Counted from the first letter of the stretch, positions 33,211 through 42,876 are shown. The stretch: DNA of 64,000 nucleotides from Bacillota bacterium (GCA_023421735.1 JAEZSP010000007.1:1-64000); one strand, 5' to 3'. The notes: generated from the letters alone by a model not told the origin. Program-made: numbers and translations.

Positions 33211-34565
33211 TAATTCGTCCTCCTTAGTTGCACCCTGACCGCATCCATCAGCGCGGACTGGGTCAGGTTCTTCTGGTCAAGGGCTCGCATGATCTGCTCG
33301 TCAATCGTGCCCCTCGTAATGATGTGGTGGATCACCACGGTTTCGGACTTCTGTCCCTGCCGCCAGAGCCGGGCGTTGGTCTGCTGGTACAGTTCAAGGC
33401 TCCAGGTCAGCCCGAACCAGATGAGCGTGGAGCCGCCAGCCTGCAAATTGAGCCCGTGCCCGGCGGATGCCGGGTGTACGACCGCCACGGGAATCTCCCC
33501 GGCGTTCCAGTCTGCGATGTCCTTGGAGGACTTGAGTTCCCGAACACGGAAGCGCTTCTGAATCTGGGCGAGGTCGTGTTTGAACCAATACGCCACCAGT
33601 ACCGGCTTGCCGTTCGCGCCCTCGATTAAGTCTTCCAAGGCATCCAGCTTCCGGTCGTGAATCGGCAGCGTGTTCCTGTCCTCGGCGTACAGCGCGCCGT
33701 TCGCCATCTGGCACAGCTTGCCTGAGAGCGCGGCGGCGTTGACCGCGTCGATTGCTTCGCCTTTGAGAGTAACGACCAGATCCTCCTTCATCGCCATGTA
33801 CAGCTTGGCCTCGGCGTCCGACATGGTAACGCGCACTTCGTTCATGACGCACTCCGGCATGCGCAGGTGATCCGTCGCCTTCATGGAAATCGTGATGTCG
33901 CCGATGCGGCGGTAGATTTCCTCCTCCGCGCCAGGCTTTGGCTTGTAGGAGAAGACCTGCTGGGCGCTGCGCTTGTCCGGCAGGAAGAACTCGTCCCGGT
34001 AGTGGGTGATGAACCGTCCGAGGCGCTTGCCCATGTCCAGCACGCGGAACTCCGCCCAGATATCCATCAGGCCGTTGGAGGACGGCGTGCCGGTCAGCCC
34101 TACGATCCGCTTGACCAACGGGCGCACCTTCATCAGGCTCCGGAATCGCTTTGCCTGGTAGGACTTGAACGAGGACAGCTCGTCGATCACCACCATGTCG
34201 TAGTCGAACGGCAGGCCGCTTTCCTCGATCAGCCACTGCACGTTCTCCCGGTTGATGATGTGGATGTGGGTCGGCTGAAGAAGCGCCGCTTTCCGCTCGG
34301 TCGCCGTGCCCACGGCCACGCTGTAAGTAAGCCCTTTCAGGTGATCCCATTTCTGAATCTCATCCGGCCATGTATCCCGCGCCACGCGCAGGGGTGCGAT
34401 CACCAGCACCTGGCCGATCTCGAAGCGGTTGAGGCACAGATCGTGGATCGCCGTCAGGGTGATCACGCTCTTACCAAGACCCATCTCAAGGAGAACGGCG
34501 GCGGTGGGGTGTGTCAGGATGAAGTCGGTCGCGTAGATCTGGTACTCATGGGGCTTGTATTTCAT
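33210..34565 (-). CDS. SNF2-family DEAD/DEAH helicase
   Basis: ATG at 34565 follows GGAGGTGTGCTGG; the longer frame is shadow. The 451-residue protein starts MKYKPHEYQIYATDFILTHP (Q motif region), with Walker A EMGLGKS at 27-33, the DEAH-like VIDELSSFKS near 125, LTGTPSSNGL near 155, and helicase C-terminal motifs around PASAGHGLNLQ and WRQGQKSETV. It is a compact phage helicase often encoded next to VRR-NUC proteins. It overlaps that gene by 20 nt. Confidence 0.92.
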   Translation of the reverse strand: MKYKPHEYQIYATDFILTHPTAAVLLEMGLGKSVITLTAIHDLCLNRFEIGQVLVIAPLRVARDTWPDEIQKWDHLKGLTYSVAVGTATERKAALLQPTHIHIINRENVQWLIEESGLPFDYDMVVIDELSSFKSYQAKRFRSLMKVRPLVKRIVGLTGTPSSNGLMDIWAEFRVLDMGKRLGRFITHYRDEFFLPDKRSAQQVFSYKPKPGAEEEIYRRIGDITISMKATDHLRMPECVMNEVRVTMSDAEAKLYMAMKEDLVVTLKGEAIDAVNAAALSGKLCQMANGALYAEDRNTLPIHDRKLDALEDLIEGANGKPVLVAYWFKHDLAQIQKRFRVRELKSSKDIADWNAGEIPVAVVHPASAGHGLNLQAGGSTLIWFGLTWSLELYQQTNARLWRQGQKSETVVIHHIITRGTIDEQIMRALDQKNLTQSALMDAVRVQLRRTN

Positions 34566-34830
34566 CCAGCACACCTCCAATCTTGTCAGGATGGTCGATG
34601 ACGTACACCTGGAAGCCCAACGCCTCCAGTTGCTGCTTGCGCCGCAGCTGCAGCGGACGGAGGTGCTTGCCATGCGCTTTCACCTCCACGAACGCCAGTC
34701 GCCCGCCAGGCAGGAGAATCAATCGGTCGGGCATACCATTGAAATTACAAGTCATGATCTTCACCGGAATGCCCCCCAGAGTATTTACCGCCAGCGCGAG
34801 TTTTTGCTCGATCGTCTTTTCCTTCATCAT
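34546..34830 (-). CDS. VRR-NUC domain nuclease
   Basis: A 94-residue stand-alone VRR-NUC protein of the PD-(D/E)XK superfamily: the Glu after EQKLALAVN, GMPDRLILLP and FVEVKAHGK supply the catalytic Asp and ExK. Such small nucleases process branched DNA in phage replication. It is followed directly by the SNF2 helicase, its usual partner. Confidence 0.92.
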   Translation of the reverse strand: MMKEKTIEQKLALAVNTLGGIPVKIMTCNFNGMPDRLILLPGGRLAFVEVKAHGKHLRPLQLRRKQQLEALGFQVYVIDHPDKIGGVLDEIQAP

Positions 34831-34839
34831 CCGCTCCTC

Positions 34840-34977
34840 GTGGACAACGTGGACAACGGGACAGCTTTTCCCTTATATTGCTTACGCGCGTGTGTGGGCG
34901 CTCGGTTGTGTCTCTTCCTTTACAGAAACCCTTTTGAATATAAGGGGAAATCTTGTCCTGTCCATCCATGTTGTCCC
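34840..34977 (-). repeat. Imperfect long inverted repeat after the VapE gene
   Basis: Left arm 34840-34879 and right arm 34937-34977 pair over about 40 positions with gaps; the inner part TTTCCCTTATATT matches AATATAAGGGGAAA with one bulge. GGACAAC occurs twice in the left arm. It lies between the VapE-type gene and the VRR-NUC gene and may be an mRNA structure that stops or slows transcription. Confidence 0.55.
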
Positions 34978-34978
34978 C

Positions 34979-37318
34979 TCAATCCTTTCGCCGGTACAGG
35001 CGCTGACGACCGTATACGGGCTGTTTACAGCGCTCATTGGTGCGCTCCCAGCCATCGACCTGTGTCATCAAAGCCGCTATCGCATAGCTGTCCGCCGGTT
35101 TCATTTCCGACAGGTTCCGTCCAAAGCACTCGCACCAGATCTCCGGGTTGCTCACGGCCTCCCTGCGCACTGTGCCTTTGATGTGCGTCGGATCGTCCGG
35201 ATCGCGGATGTAATCGCGCCGCCTGTAGATGTCCATCGCGTCCCAGTCCTCGGGGAGCAGGCGCTCGAGGTACTCCTCGACCATCCCCTGGCGCTCGTCG
35301 AGCTCCATGGCCTCTCGCTGCGCATCCTCAGCGGCGGGAATCATATCGCCTTCGAGGTACAGCTTCTCACCCGCTTCGTAGGTCGCCTTGGCCTCTGCCC
35401 AAATCTGGTCGCGCTCCTCCGGAGTGAAACTCCATTTCTTGACCTGTTCTTCCTGATGGACCTTCACGATCCAGAACCGGCGGTTGCCCGTGATGTCGCG
35501 GAGATACCCGCGCTCGCCGTTGACGGAGCCAATGATGATACACTGGCGGGGATGGCTCTCCACGGTCTTCCCGTAGCTGGGACGATACTTGTCATCCGCC
35601 GTGGAGATAAACGCCTTCACTTTCTCGATGTCGGCCTTCTTCATCCCGGCCAACTCGCCGATCTCGACGATCCAGAAGCCTTGCAGCTTTTCCGCGCCGG
35701 ACTTGTCGTCCATGTCGGTGAGCGAGAGCGTCTCCGAGTAGTACTCGTCGCCCACGAGGTCTTTGAGCAGCGTGCTTTTGCCGATGCCCTGTGCGCCGTC
35801 GAACACAAGCACGCTATCGAACTTGGTGCCTGGGTGGTAAATGCGGGCGACCGCCGCCGCAAGCGTCTTGCGGGTCACCGCGCGCACATAGGGCGTATCG
35901 TCGGCTTGCAGGCAGCGGATGAGCAGGGTTTCGACCCTCGGAACGCCGTCCCAGGCGGGCAAGCTGTCGAGATACTCGCGGATCGGATGGAAACGGCGCT
36001 TGTCGGCGGCGTACTTGATCGCGTTGTCCGCTTTGGTGGGCGAATACAGCCCGAAGACGTGGCTCAAGTAGCCGTACAGTCCGACCTCATCCGATTTCGA
36101 CCAGCCCGCCTTGATGCGCTCCCATGGCACTTCGCCGCGGACATCAAGGGTGTCCCGCAGCTCGTTGTACGCGACGTTCTTCAGAACTCCGTCATTCAGA
36201 GCGATGACGACGTAGTTTTCGTAGATATCGCTGACCTCTCCGCTTTTCTCGACCTCCAGCTTGATCTGCCACTCCTTGTCGCCATCGTCGAGAAGGGCAA
36301 AGTCTCCGGCCACCTGCGTAAGGCGTTCCTCGGCCAACTGCGTCTTGACCGCCTCATCCTTTTTTGCAAAATCGGCCATTGCGTTGTACGACTTCTTTTC
36401 ATCCAGATCGCCGAACTTGTGCACCCGGACAAAGTCGAAGGCGTTCAGGAGCTTCCCGCAGGCGGGATCGGTGGCGTGGTGGGAGTAGGCGAACTTGCCG
36501 TCGTAGAGGACGACCCCGGCGCTGGAGTCGGCGGGGATGTAGTCGTAGCGCCCGTTCATCACCGAGGGCGCGTAGACGTCGGAAAGGAACACCGCGATTG
36601 CGTCCTCGATCGGGTAGGAGCGGCAGAACGCCCCGACCACGCCCCCCTTGGCGAGCGGGTCTTGCTGATGACGGATACTCCGCTGAACCACCTCGGACTG
36701 GCGGCTCGACGTCGGCCAGAGCGAGCAGTCCCGCCAGTCGGATAGCCTGGAAAGGTAATCATCCGGGTCAAGCTCGTCGCCGCCGATCACCTTGAACACA
36801 TACTCTCCGTCGGATGGGGTGGACGGCCAGTACATCAGGCGCTCCGGTTCGTAGGTGCTGTCGTCAAAGAAGTCGATGCCGATCTCATCCGCCACCAAAC
36901 GCGAGAGCGCGGCGTATTCATCCGGCGTGACGTCGCGGGAGAGCGGGACGACCATACGGAGCCGTGGCGCTTCCGGCGTGTGACTATGCGTTGAGTAGAT
37001 CGCGCATTTATGCGGGAACAGCATCTCCACGCTGTCGATGAAGTCTTGCCCGGCGTGATCGGCGTCGAGCGTGATGCCCGACCGGCTCTCGACGGTATCC
37101 TTCTTGCGCCGACCGGTTTTCAGGTGGCCGAGGACATAGCCGCCCACGTCTTTCGCGGCGTCGCGCCGGTCTCTTGAGAACTTCTGGTACTCCGCGACCG
37201 TCTCGGTCGTGCGTCGAGTGGACTTGAAGCGCTCGCACAGTTCGTCAAAGGTGATCTTTTTGTTGACCCAGCGCTTCGACAGGCGGCTGTCGCCGTAGGC
37301 GATTTTCAGCTCTCGCAT
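34979..37318 (-). CDS. VapE-type primase/helicase (virulence-associated protein E family)
   Basis: A 779-residue replication protein. The N-terminal 230 residues resemble a primase-like (DUF3987/bifunctional primase) domain (RSGITLDADHAGQDFI, then STHSHTPEAPRLRMVVPLSR). The C-terminal half holds the VapE helicase with Walker A GAQGIGKST near 506 and Walker B-like LQGFWIVEIGEL. It ends with a winged-helix-like segment. It probably opens and primes the phage origin. Its start lies inside the end of the ParB gene. Confidence 0.93.
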   Translation of the reverse strand: MRELKIAYGDSRLSKRWVNKKITFDELCERFKSTRRTTETVAEYQKFSRDRRDAAKDVGGYVLGHLKTGRRKKDTVESRSGITLDADHAGQDFIDSVEMLFPHKCAIYSTHSHTPEAPRLRMVVPLSRDVTPDEYAALSRLVADEIGIDFFDDSTYEPERLMYWPSTPSDGEYVFKVIGGDELDPDDYLSRLSDWRDCSLWPTSSRQSEVVQRSIRHQQDPLAKGGVVGAFCRSYPIEDAIAVFLSDVYAPSVMNGRYDYIPADSSAGVVLYDGKFAYSHHATDPACGKLLNAFDFVRVHKFGDLDEKKSYNAMADFAKKDEAVKTQLAEERLTQVAGDFALLDDGDKEWQIKLEVEKSGEVSDIYENYVVIALNDGVLKNVAYNELRDTLDVRGEVPWERIKAGWSKSDEVGLYGYLSHVFGLYSPTKADNAIKYAADKRRFHPIREYLDSLPAWDGVPRVETLLIRCLQADDTPYVRAVTRKTLAAAVARIYHPGTKFDSVLVFDGAQGIGKSTLLKDLVGDEYYSETLSLTDMDDKSGAEKLQGFWIVEIGELAGMKKADIEKVKAFISTADDKYRPSYGKTVESHPRQCIIIGSVNGERGYLRDITGNRRFWIVKVHQEEQVKKWSFTPEERDQIWAEAKATYEAGEKLYLEGDMIPAAEDAQREAMELDERQGMVEEYLERLLPEDWDAMDIYRRRDYIRDPDDPTHIKGTVRREAVSNPEIWCECFGRNLSEMKPADSYAIAALMTQVDGWERTNERCKQPVYGRQRLYRRKD

Positions 37319-38211
37319 TTGTACTGATCCTCCAGTTCTCTGATTCTGGCGTTCGCCGCCTCGAGCGCTGCTTCTAGTTCCGCGACGCGCATCTTGAGGT
37401 TTTCGATGATGGTTTCCCTGTGATAGATCTCGTTGTGCTGGCGATACTTGAAGGCGTCAAGCTCGCTCTCGGCACGGATCGCGCGCTGGAGATCGGTCTC
37501 AGGCATGGGCTTGGGGCTTAAGGATTCCATTTCGACTTTTTCTGCGGAAGAGATAGCTTCAGTGGAAGACGCTTCGGCATTCGGACTTTTTGTCGTAGTA
37601 CGCAAATCCTCGTACGTCCCATAGATCGTGCGTACGCCCCGATCCAGCTCGTCGATCAACTCTTGCGGGGCGTGATCGGCGACGTACTTCGCGCGGCTGT
37701 ACTGCTGGCCGCTCATGCCGATCTTATCACCAACAACATCTCGGGATTGTGGTTTCCGTTTGCCCTCATCCCCATAGCTTTGAGCTCGTGCGAGCTCAAA
37801 GCTATCACCCTTGGGTCGCCCTTTCCCCGCGACAGAACCGCCCAGCGCATGTCCTTCGCTTGCGCGCTCCCTCGCCTTCGCTCGCTCGATCTCCTCGATC
37901 AGCTTGGCGTAATCCATCTTTTCTGAGAAGGTGAACGCCTCGCGCTGCACGTTCTCGCTGTGTTCAATGAGCAGTGCGGCTTCGGCATCCTTCGGTGCGG
38001 CCACTGTCGCCTCGATCTCCGTCCAGCCGAGCGATTGCGCGGCGCGGAGCCTCCGAAGCCCCGCGAGCAGCTGATATCCGCCCTCGACCGACATCACAGT
38101 GATGGGGTTGATCAGTCCGTTCCTCTGAATATCCTGAGCGAGTTCGTCGATCCTTGCCGTCAGCTTGCGGATTCGGACCGACACCTTGATATTCTCAACT
38201 TCGATCTTCAC
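37306..38211 (-). CDS. ParB/RepB/Spo0J-family protein
   Basis: GTG at 38211 follows GGAGGGCTGATC. The 301-residue protein has an N-terminal ParB CTPase-type domain (NGLINPITVM, LLAGLRRLRAAQ, EHSENVQREAF), a central helix-turn-helix region (SGQQYSRAKYVAD) and a C-terminal coiled coil (RETIIENLKMRVAELEAALE). It could serve partition or replication control. A 32-bp near-perfect palindrome lies within its own coding sequence and may be its binding site. Confidence 0.88.
   Translation of the reverse strand: MKIEVENIKVSVRIRKLTARIDELAQDIQRNGLINPITVMSVEGGYQLLAGLRRLRAAQSLGWTEIEATVAAPKDAEAALLIEHSENVQREAFTFSEKMDYAKLIEEIERAKARERASEGHALGGSVAGKGRPKGDSFELARAQSYGDEGKRKPQSRDVVGDKIGMSGQQYSRAKYVADHAPQELIDELDRGVRTIYGTYEDLRTTTKSPNAEASSTEAISSAEKVEMESLSPKPMPETDLQRAIRAESELDAFKYRQHNEIYHRETIIENLKMRVAELEAALEAANARIRELEDQYKCES
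37774..37805. repeat. 32-bp perfect palindrome inside the parB-like gene
   Basis: Two 15-base arms (ATAGCTTTGAGCTCG and CGAGCTCAAAGCTAT) flank a TG centre. Arms this long inside a coding region are unusual. It could be a ParB-type binding centre or a stable mRNA hairpin. Confidence 0.85.
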
Positions 38212-38213
38212 GA

Positions 38214-38996
38214 TCAGCCCTCCATCGCAAGCCGGTTTTTGCTGTTCGATTTAAGCCCTTGGTTGTAATGGCGCACAAGCACCCGGCAGAACGCCCTGCG
38301 CATTGACGGGTCTGAGGCTTGCCGGTTGGCATGGCTGGTTTCGGCAAGATAGTCCTGCCAGATCACTGCGAGGTTCTTGAATCGCATCCGCTCGGCGAAC
38401 TTGACCTTACCGTAACGATGAACGAACTCCGCTACGCCTACCAGGAATTCACGGCGCGTTGCGTTGTTGATGCCGTCCCATGTGGTGCGGATCAGCGCCA
38501 AGGTTGTATCCAGAACCTCGTAACCGTATACTGCGCAGATGGTCGTCAGCGCGTAGATCGCGGGGATGTTGTTGAAGCCCCGGGCTGACATCCCGACCAT
38601 AAACCCGTTTGCGCGGGTGATCCGGTCGATCTGGACGCACATTTCTTCACCGGCCTCCAGCCCCGCTTTGAACAGGTTATACTTGGTGAGCGGACGGCTG
38701 TTCTGGTTCTGGGTGCGGAAATAATCCGCCTCATCCTGATAGCTCAGCCCGGAGAGCACCAGGCACATCGCATGGGTATAACCGATCTTTCGAAGTGCGG
38801 CGGTTCTGTGCGCGCCGTCGAGCAGGTGGTACTTGCCGTCGCGCTCGCTGACTATGGGCAGCCCCAGCTTCGCCTCGTCAAAGTGGGCGGCGATCTTCTC
38901 CACCTGGGCGGTATTGGTGGGGCGCTGATATCCGCCCACGAGCAGTTCACCCACGGGAAGCATCCTGATGGTCTGGTTGGTGGCTTTGGCATTCAT
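38214..38996 (-). CDS. ParB-fold protein, DUF6551-like
   Basis: A 260-residue protein starting with a ParB N-terminal domain (LPVGELLVGGYQRP, then LLDGAHRTAALRKIG), followed by an all-helical region (TRANGFMVGMSARGFNNIPA) characteristic of the phage/plasmid DUF6551 group. Its stop is 3 nt before the GTG of the next ParB-like gene, so both are co-translated. Role in replication or host DNA control is inferred from position. Confidence 0.8.
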   Translation of the reverse strand: MNAKATNQTIRMLPVGELLVGGYQRPTNTAQVEKIAAHFDEAKLGLPIVSERDGKYHLLDGAHRTAALRKIGYTHAMCLVLSGLSYQDEADYFRTQNQNSRPLTKYNLFKAGLEAGEEMCVQIDRITRANGFMVGMSARGFNNIPAIYALTTICAVYGYEVLDTTLALIRTTWDGINNATRREFLVGVAEFVHRYGKVKFAERMRFKNLAVIWQDYLAETSHANRQASDPSMRRAFCRVLVRHYNQGLKSNSKNRLAMEG

Positions 38997-39035
38997 GATA
39001 GACTCTCCTCTCGTTTTCGAGGGTCTGGTATGGTT

Positions 39036-39079
39036 GTGCCCTCGCTATAAGCCACGGCGGAGGGCACATTTTGCGTGAA
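39036..39079 (-). promoter_or_regulatory. 44-bp conserved intergenic element, copy A
   Basis: It matches copy B at 43455-43498 at 36 of 44 positions without gaps. Both lie about 40-80 nt upstream of a minus-strand start codon. A shared CTATA block and TTTTGCG block suggest a phage promoter or a regulator site. Confidence 0.65.
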
Positions 39080-39101
39080 ATGGGACAAGGTTATATGTTT
39101 T

Positions 39102-41096
39102 TCAATCTTTTTTGTAGAATGGGCAATCATACCCCTCGGCACGGAGGAGGAGTCCTTCCGCCCAAGGCGGCGTCCGGCTCATCTGCTCGCACAGGACCTC
39201 GACGGACATGCGGTCGTCGGCCTCGACCACCATCTCGTCATGGACATGCATCACGATTGAGCAATGCTGCTGCGCGCGCATGGCAAAGGCAAGGATGTCA
39301 CGGCTGATCGCCTGGACGATGTTCTCCACAAACTTTGGTCCGTAGCTTTCGAGCCGTTCCCAGCGCTTTGTGGTGCCGACGCCCTCGTAGGTAACACAGT
39401 CCGAGCCGAATTGGTTTATGCCAATTCTGGGCTTGATGTAGCAGAGCCGTCGACCGGATGGCAGGGTGATGAACAGCATCCCGCTCTGGCAAACGAAGCG
39501 GATGCCATGAGTCTTGGTGGCGGTTCTTTCCCTGACCGCTTGCTTCGCGGCCCTGTCAACGTCCCACCAAAGGCGGACGATGTTCGGGTTCGCCGCGCGC
39601 CAAGCCGTAACGAGCGGCTGGAGTTCCTCTTCCGACAACCCCATCTCCAGCGCGCCCATCGCCTTGAGCGCTCCGACAGAACCGCCATAGCCGAGCGCGA
39701 GCTCTGCGATCTTCCCTTTCTGGCGGAGCAGCGAGCCCTTTGTGATCTCCTCAATTGGGACATGGAACATCTGGCTTGCCGAGGCTTCATATATTTTGCC
39801 ATGGCTGGCGAACACCTCATTGCGCCAGCACTCACCGGCGAGCCACGCGATAACGCGGGCTTCGATGGCGCTGAAGTCCGCTACAATGAACTTGCGACCG
39901 GGCTTCGGCACAAACGCCGTGCGGATCAGTTGGGACAACACCTCCGGCACCGAGTCGTAGAGCAACTCCAACGCCGCGAAATCGCCGGCGCGCACAAGCG
40001 CCCGCGCCTGTTCAAGATCGGGCAGATGGTTCTGGGGGAGATTTTGCATCTGAATCAAACGCCCGGCCCATCTGCCGGTCCGGTTCGCACCGTAAAACTG
40101 GAACATGCCGTGTGCCCGACCGTCCGCGCATACGGCGTTCTCCATCGCCTGGTACTTCTTGACCGAGGATTTCGCCAACCGCTGGCGGAGCGAGAGGGCT
40201 TCGCCAAGTGGTCCCGGCGCGGTCTTGAGCAGTTCCGCAACCGCTTTCTTGCCGAGGGTTTCGCTCTCCAAGCCATTGTCAGCCAACCATTGCTTCATCT
40301 GCGCCACGGAGTTCGGATTGTCAAGCTCGGTAATCTCCTTCATCTTCCGGGTAAGCTCCGCCCTTGACCGCGCGTCAGTGGCAATGGCGTTGCGCACCAG
40401 CGTCATGTCCAGCGCCACGCCGCGGTCGTTGATTTCCTGGTCGAGCACGTACTCTTCCCAAACCTCATCCGGCACGGGGAACTTGGCGAGGCGCTCCTGT
40501 ATGGCCATCTCGGTTTCCACGTCGCGGCGGTTGTACGCTTGAAACGCCACCCACTTGTCCGGCGCGTGTTCGGGCAAATTGCGCATGTGTTGTCCGTTGG
40601 CGGCGGTGACATTGCAGGGCTTGCAGAAGTAACGGATGAGCTCCTTACCCTCGGTCAGCTTTTGTTTCCCCAAGCCCAGCACCGCGCCCGCGCCTACGAG
40701 CGAGAGTGGCAAACCCATGTACGCCGCCCAGACCATGGAACAGCGCCAGGATTCGGGATTCAGGTATTTCGCCTTGCCAAGGATGGCGGCGGACGGATGA
40801 TTGTCGGCGAAGGGATCGAGGGAGACGCTCATTTCCTGAAGGTAGCGGGATAGGCAGACCCGTTCAAATGAACTATTGAAAGCCCATTTAATTACGTTAT
40901 CGTCCGTGAGTGCGGCAAGGACATCGTTTGGAATGCACCCGCCATTTGCGAGGTCGGTCACCTTAACCTCGCCGCCGTCCACAGAGTATCCGAACAGCAG
41001 AATCTCGAAATCGGGAGCTTCGGCGTAACGATATAGACCTGACTTTGCAAGATCAACGCTGCTAAACGTCTCCAAATCCAGGGACAAATGTTTCAT
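39102..41096 (-). CDS. Phage DNA polymerase, family A
   Basis: ATG at 41096 follows GGAGGACTTCCA. The 664-residue protein begins with a 3'-5' exonuclease domain (LSLDLETFSSVDL holds the first Asp-x-Glu). The polymerase domain shows motif A VADFSAIEARVIAWLAG near 400, motif B LRQKGKIAELALGYGGS near 465, and motif C VMHVHDEMVVEAD near 635. It replicates the phage genome. It precedes the two ParB-fold genes and follows DUF2815. Confidence 0.95.
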   Translation of the reverse strand: MKHLSLDLETFSSVDLAKSGLYRYAEAPDFEILLFGYSVDGGEVKVTDLANGGCIPNDVLAALTDDNVIKWAFNSSFERVCLSRYLQEMSVSLDPFADNHPSAAILGKAKYLNPESWRCSMVWAAYMGLPLSLVGAGAVLGLGKQKLTEGKELIRYFCKPCNVTAANGQHMRNLPEHAPDKWVAFQAYNRRDVETEMAIQERLAKFPVPDEVWEEYVLDQEINDRGVALDMTLVRNAIATDARSRAELTRKMKEITELDNPNSVAQMKQWLADNGLESETLGKKAVAELLKTAPGPLGEALSLRQRLAKSSVKKYQAMENAVCADGRAHGMFQFYGANRTGRWAGRLIQMQNLPQNHLPDLEQARALVRAGDFAALELLYDSVPEVLSQLIRTAFVPKPGRKFIVADFSAIEARVIAWLAGECWRNEVFASHGKIYEASASQMFHVPIEEITKGSLLRQKGKIAELALGYGGSVGALKAMGALEMGLSEEELQPLVTAWRAANPNIVRLWWDVDRAAKQAVRERTATKTHGIRFVCQSGMLFITLPSGRRLCYIKPRIGINQFGSDCVTYEGVGTTKRWERLESYGPKFVENIVQAISRDILAFAMRAQQHCSIVMHVHDEMVVEADDRMSVEVLCEQMSRTPPWAEGLLLRAEGYDCPFYKKD

Positions 41097-41165
41097 TGGA
41101 AGTCCTCCATATCGCAAAAGGGCGGCAAGTTTCCATGCCGCCCCGCGCAGTCTTGTAAAATGTAG

Positions 41166-41741
41166 TTAGCCGAGGAAATCCTCATCGTCGTCGGTGGCGA
41201 AGTCGTCCTCGGCTCTGGATTTGCCGCCGAGCGGTTCGCCGTCGCGGAGTTTCTGGATGTTGTTCAGCCCGCAGGCGACGCCCTTGTTCCCATTCGAGTT
41301 AAAAGCGTAGAAGTTCACGCTCGCCCGGGCGTACACGCCGCTGTAGATCTGAGAGCGTTCCAAGATGGGTTCGCAGGCCTTATCGACGATGCCCGGCGCG
41401 GTCGCGGAGTTGGCGTTGATGAAGTAGCTGCCGGCATACGCCTCATCGTCGGGACGCTCGGTGTCGCCGTCGCGCAGCGGGGTCTTGATCGAAGCAAACG
41501 GAGGCACGGTTTTGCCGTTGCCCTTCAGCTTCGTCTCGCCCTCGCGGTAGGCCGCCTCAATCGCCGCCTTGACCTTGGCGACGGTGCGCGCGTCGGACTT
41601 CGGGATGATGATGCTGACCGAATACTTCGGCGTGCCACCGTTGATGGATTTCGCCTCCCAGAGATTTGTGTAGGAGAGCCTGGCTTCGCCCGTGACGACC
41701 TTTGCCTGGTTGATGTGCTTGCCTTTTTCCTGATTAGCCAT
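41166..41741 (-). CDS. DUF2815 protein, probable single-strand DNA-binding protein
   Basis: A 191-residue protein of the DUF2815 family (GEARLSYTNLWEAKSING, then GKTVPPFASIKTPLRDGD), with an OB-fold-like body and an acidic C-terminal tail (AEDDFATDDDEDFLG) like that of single-strand DNA-binding proteins. It always sits between DUF2800 and DNA polymerase genes in this phage group. Its start overlaps the DUF2800 stop by 8 nt. Confidence 0.9.
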   Translation of the reverse strand: MANQEKGKHINQAKVVTGEARLSYTNLWEAKSINGGTPKYSVSIIIPKSDARTVAKVKAAIEAAYREGETKLKGNGKTVPPFASIKTPLRDGDTERPDDEAYAGSYFINANSATAPGIVDKACEPILERSQIYSGVYARASVNFYAFNSNGNKGVACGLNNIQKLRDGEPLGGKSRAEDDFATDDDEDFLG

Positions 41742-42876
41742 TGTGTTCTACCTCCATAAAATCATGTTTTGCCGTAGTTAGAGCCGGACGTTGATCGCCC
41801 TCCGACACGAGCGTTGGTTTCCCTTGCGGTTTCTCCACCAGGCTGCCGAGTAGCTCGGAGAATTTGCTTTTGCCGAGCACCTTTTCCATCGCGGTGATGC
41901 CCATCACCTTGTGCTCGTAGGGGTCGTAACCCGCCGCGCTGACAGCCTTGGCGGCCGCTTCCTCGCTCACGTATCTGCGGTTGGCGCGCCCCTCGACCAA
42001 TTTCCACCCATTCCAGCGCTTCCCGGCGAGCGCGGCTTTCAGGGCGTAGTCCTTGATGTCGGCGGCCCACGCCGCGAGATCGTCAAGCTTATCGAGGATG
42101 GATTCGATCTCGTCGTCTTCCAGCAGCGGCGGTAGCTTGAAGTCGAACCGGGCGAGCTCCATATTCCGCTCGGCGCGCTTGCGGCACTCGTGTTTCGCCT
42201 TGCAGAACTGGCACCACTCGCCGCAGCGATAATCCCCATCACCGGTAAAGGCGAGCTCCGCTGCGGGGCGCAGGACTTCATCCGCCCATTGGTAGAGCGA
42301 CTCCTTGAACACCGTTTGAGTGCTGATGTTGTAGCGACGGGGTTGGTAGATGGTCATGCTGACTTCGCGGATGTCGTAGATGCCGTCAAACAATTCCAGC
42401 GCGCCGAGGGCGTATAGTTTCATCTGCGGGTTGTCCTCGGCTTCTACAAGGACGCCCTGTCCGTGCTTGTAGTCCACGATGTGGAGCGTCCCGTCGGCGA
42501 TGATCACACAGTCGCCGGTGCCGAAACCACCCTCGACATACCTGGAGAAGTCAAGCCGCTGTTCGATCAGCAACACGGGATCGGAGCAGGTCTGCTTCGC
42601 AGACTCGAGCAGTTCGAGGATGTAGGCGGCATAGCCGCTCGCGCACTCCTCCATCTCCTCGGAGTAGAAATCGAGCGAGTCCCGGATGTCTGCTACGTGG
42701 GACATGTCCTCGCCGAGTGCGCTGCACAGTTTGTACTCGCAAAGCGTGTGCGCGTCCGTACCCTCAGCGGCGTAGTCGGAACCCCTGTCCTCGTACCGCT
42801 CGCAGAGCCGGGCGGACGGCGGGCAATTGAGCCAGCGGTGGCTGGAGGAAGCCGAAAGCAGCGCGTGCTTACCCAT
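41734..42876 (-). CDS. DUF2800 protein, PD-(D/E)XK recombination nuclease
   Basis: ATG at 42876 follows GGAGGTGCTGGG; the longer frame upstream is a shadow of the next gene. The 380-residue protein has nuclease motifs GDCVIIADGTLHIVDYKHG (Asp and Asp-x-Lys) and a C-terminal Cys cluster (CGEWCQFCKAKHEC) resembling the iron-sulfur clamp of AddB-type nucleases. It probably resects DNA ends for phage recombination with the DUF2815 protein. Confidence 0.9.
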   Translation of the reverse strand: MGKHALLSASSSHRWLNCPPSARLCERYEDRGSDYAAEGTDAHTLCEYKLCSALGEDMSHVADIRDSLDFYSEEMEECASGYAAYILELLESAKQTCSDPVLLIEQRLDFSRYVEGGFGTGDCVIIADGTLHIVDYKHGQGVLVEAEDNPQMKLYALGALELFDGIYDIREVSMTIYQPRRYNISTQTVFKESLYQWADEVLRPAAELAFTGDGDYRCGEWCQFCKAKHECRKRAERNMELARFDFKLPPLLEDDEIESILDKLDDLAAWAADIKDYALKAALAGKRWNGWKLVEGRANRRYVSEEAAAKAVSAAGYDPYEHKVMGITAMEKVLGKSKFSELLGSLVEKPQGKPTLVSEGDQRPALTTAKHDFMEVEHNG

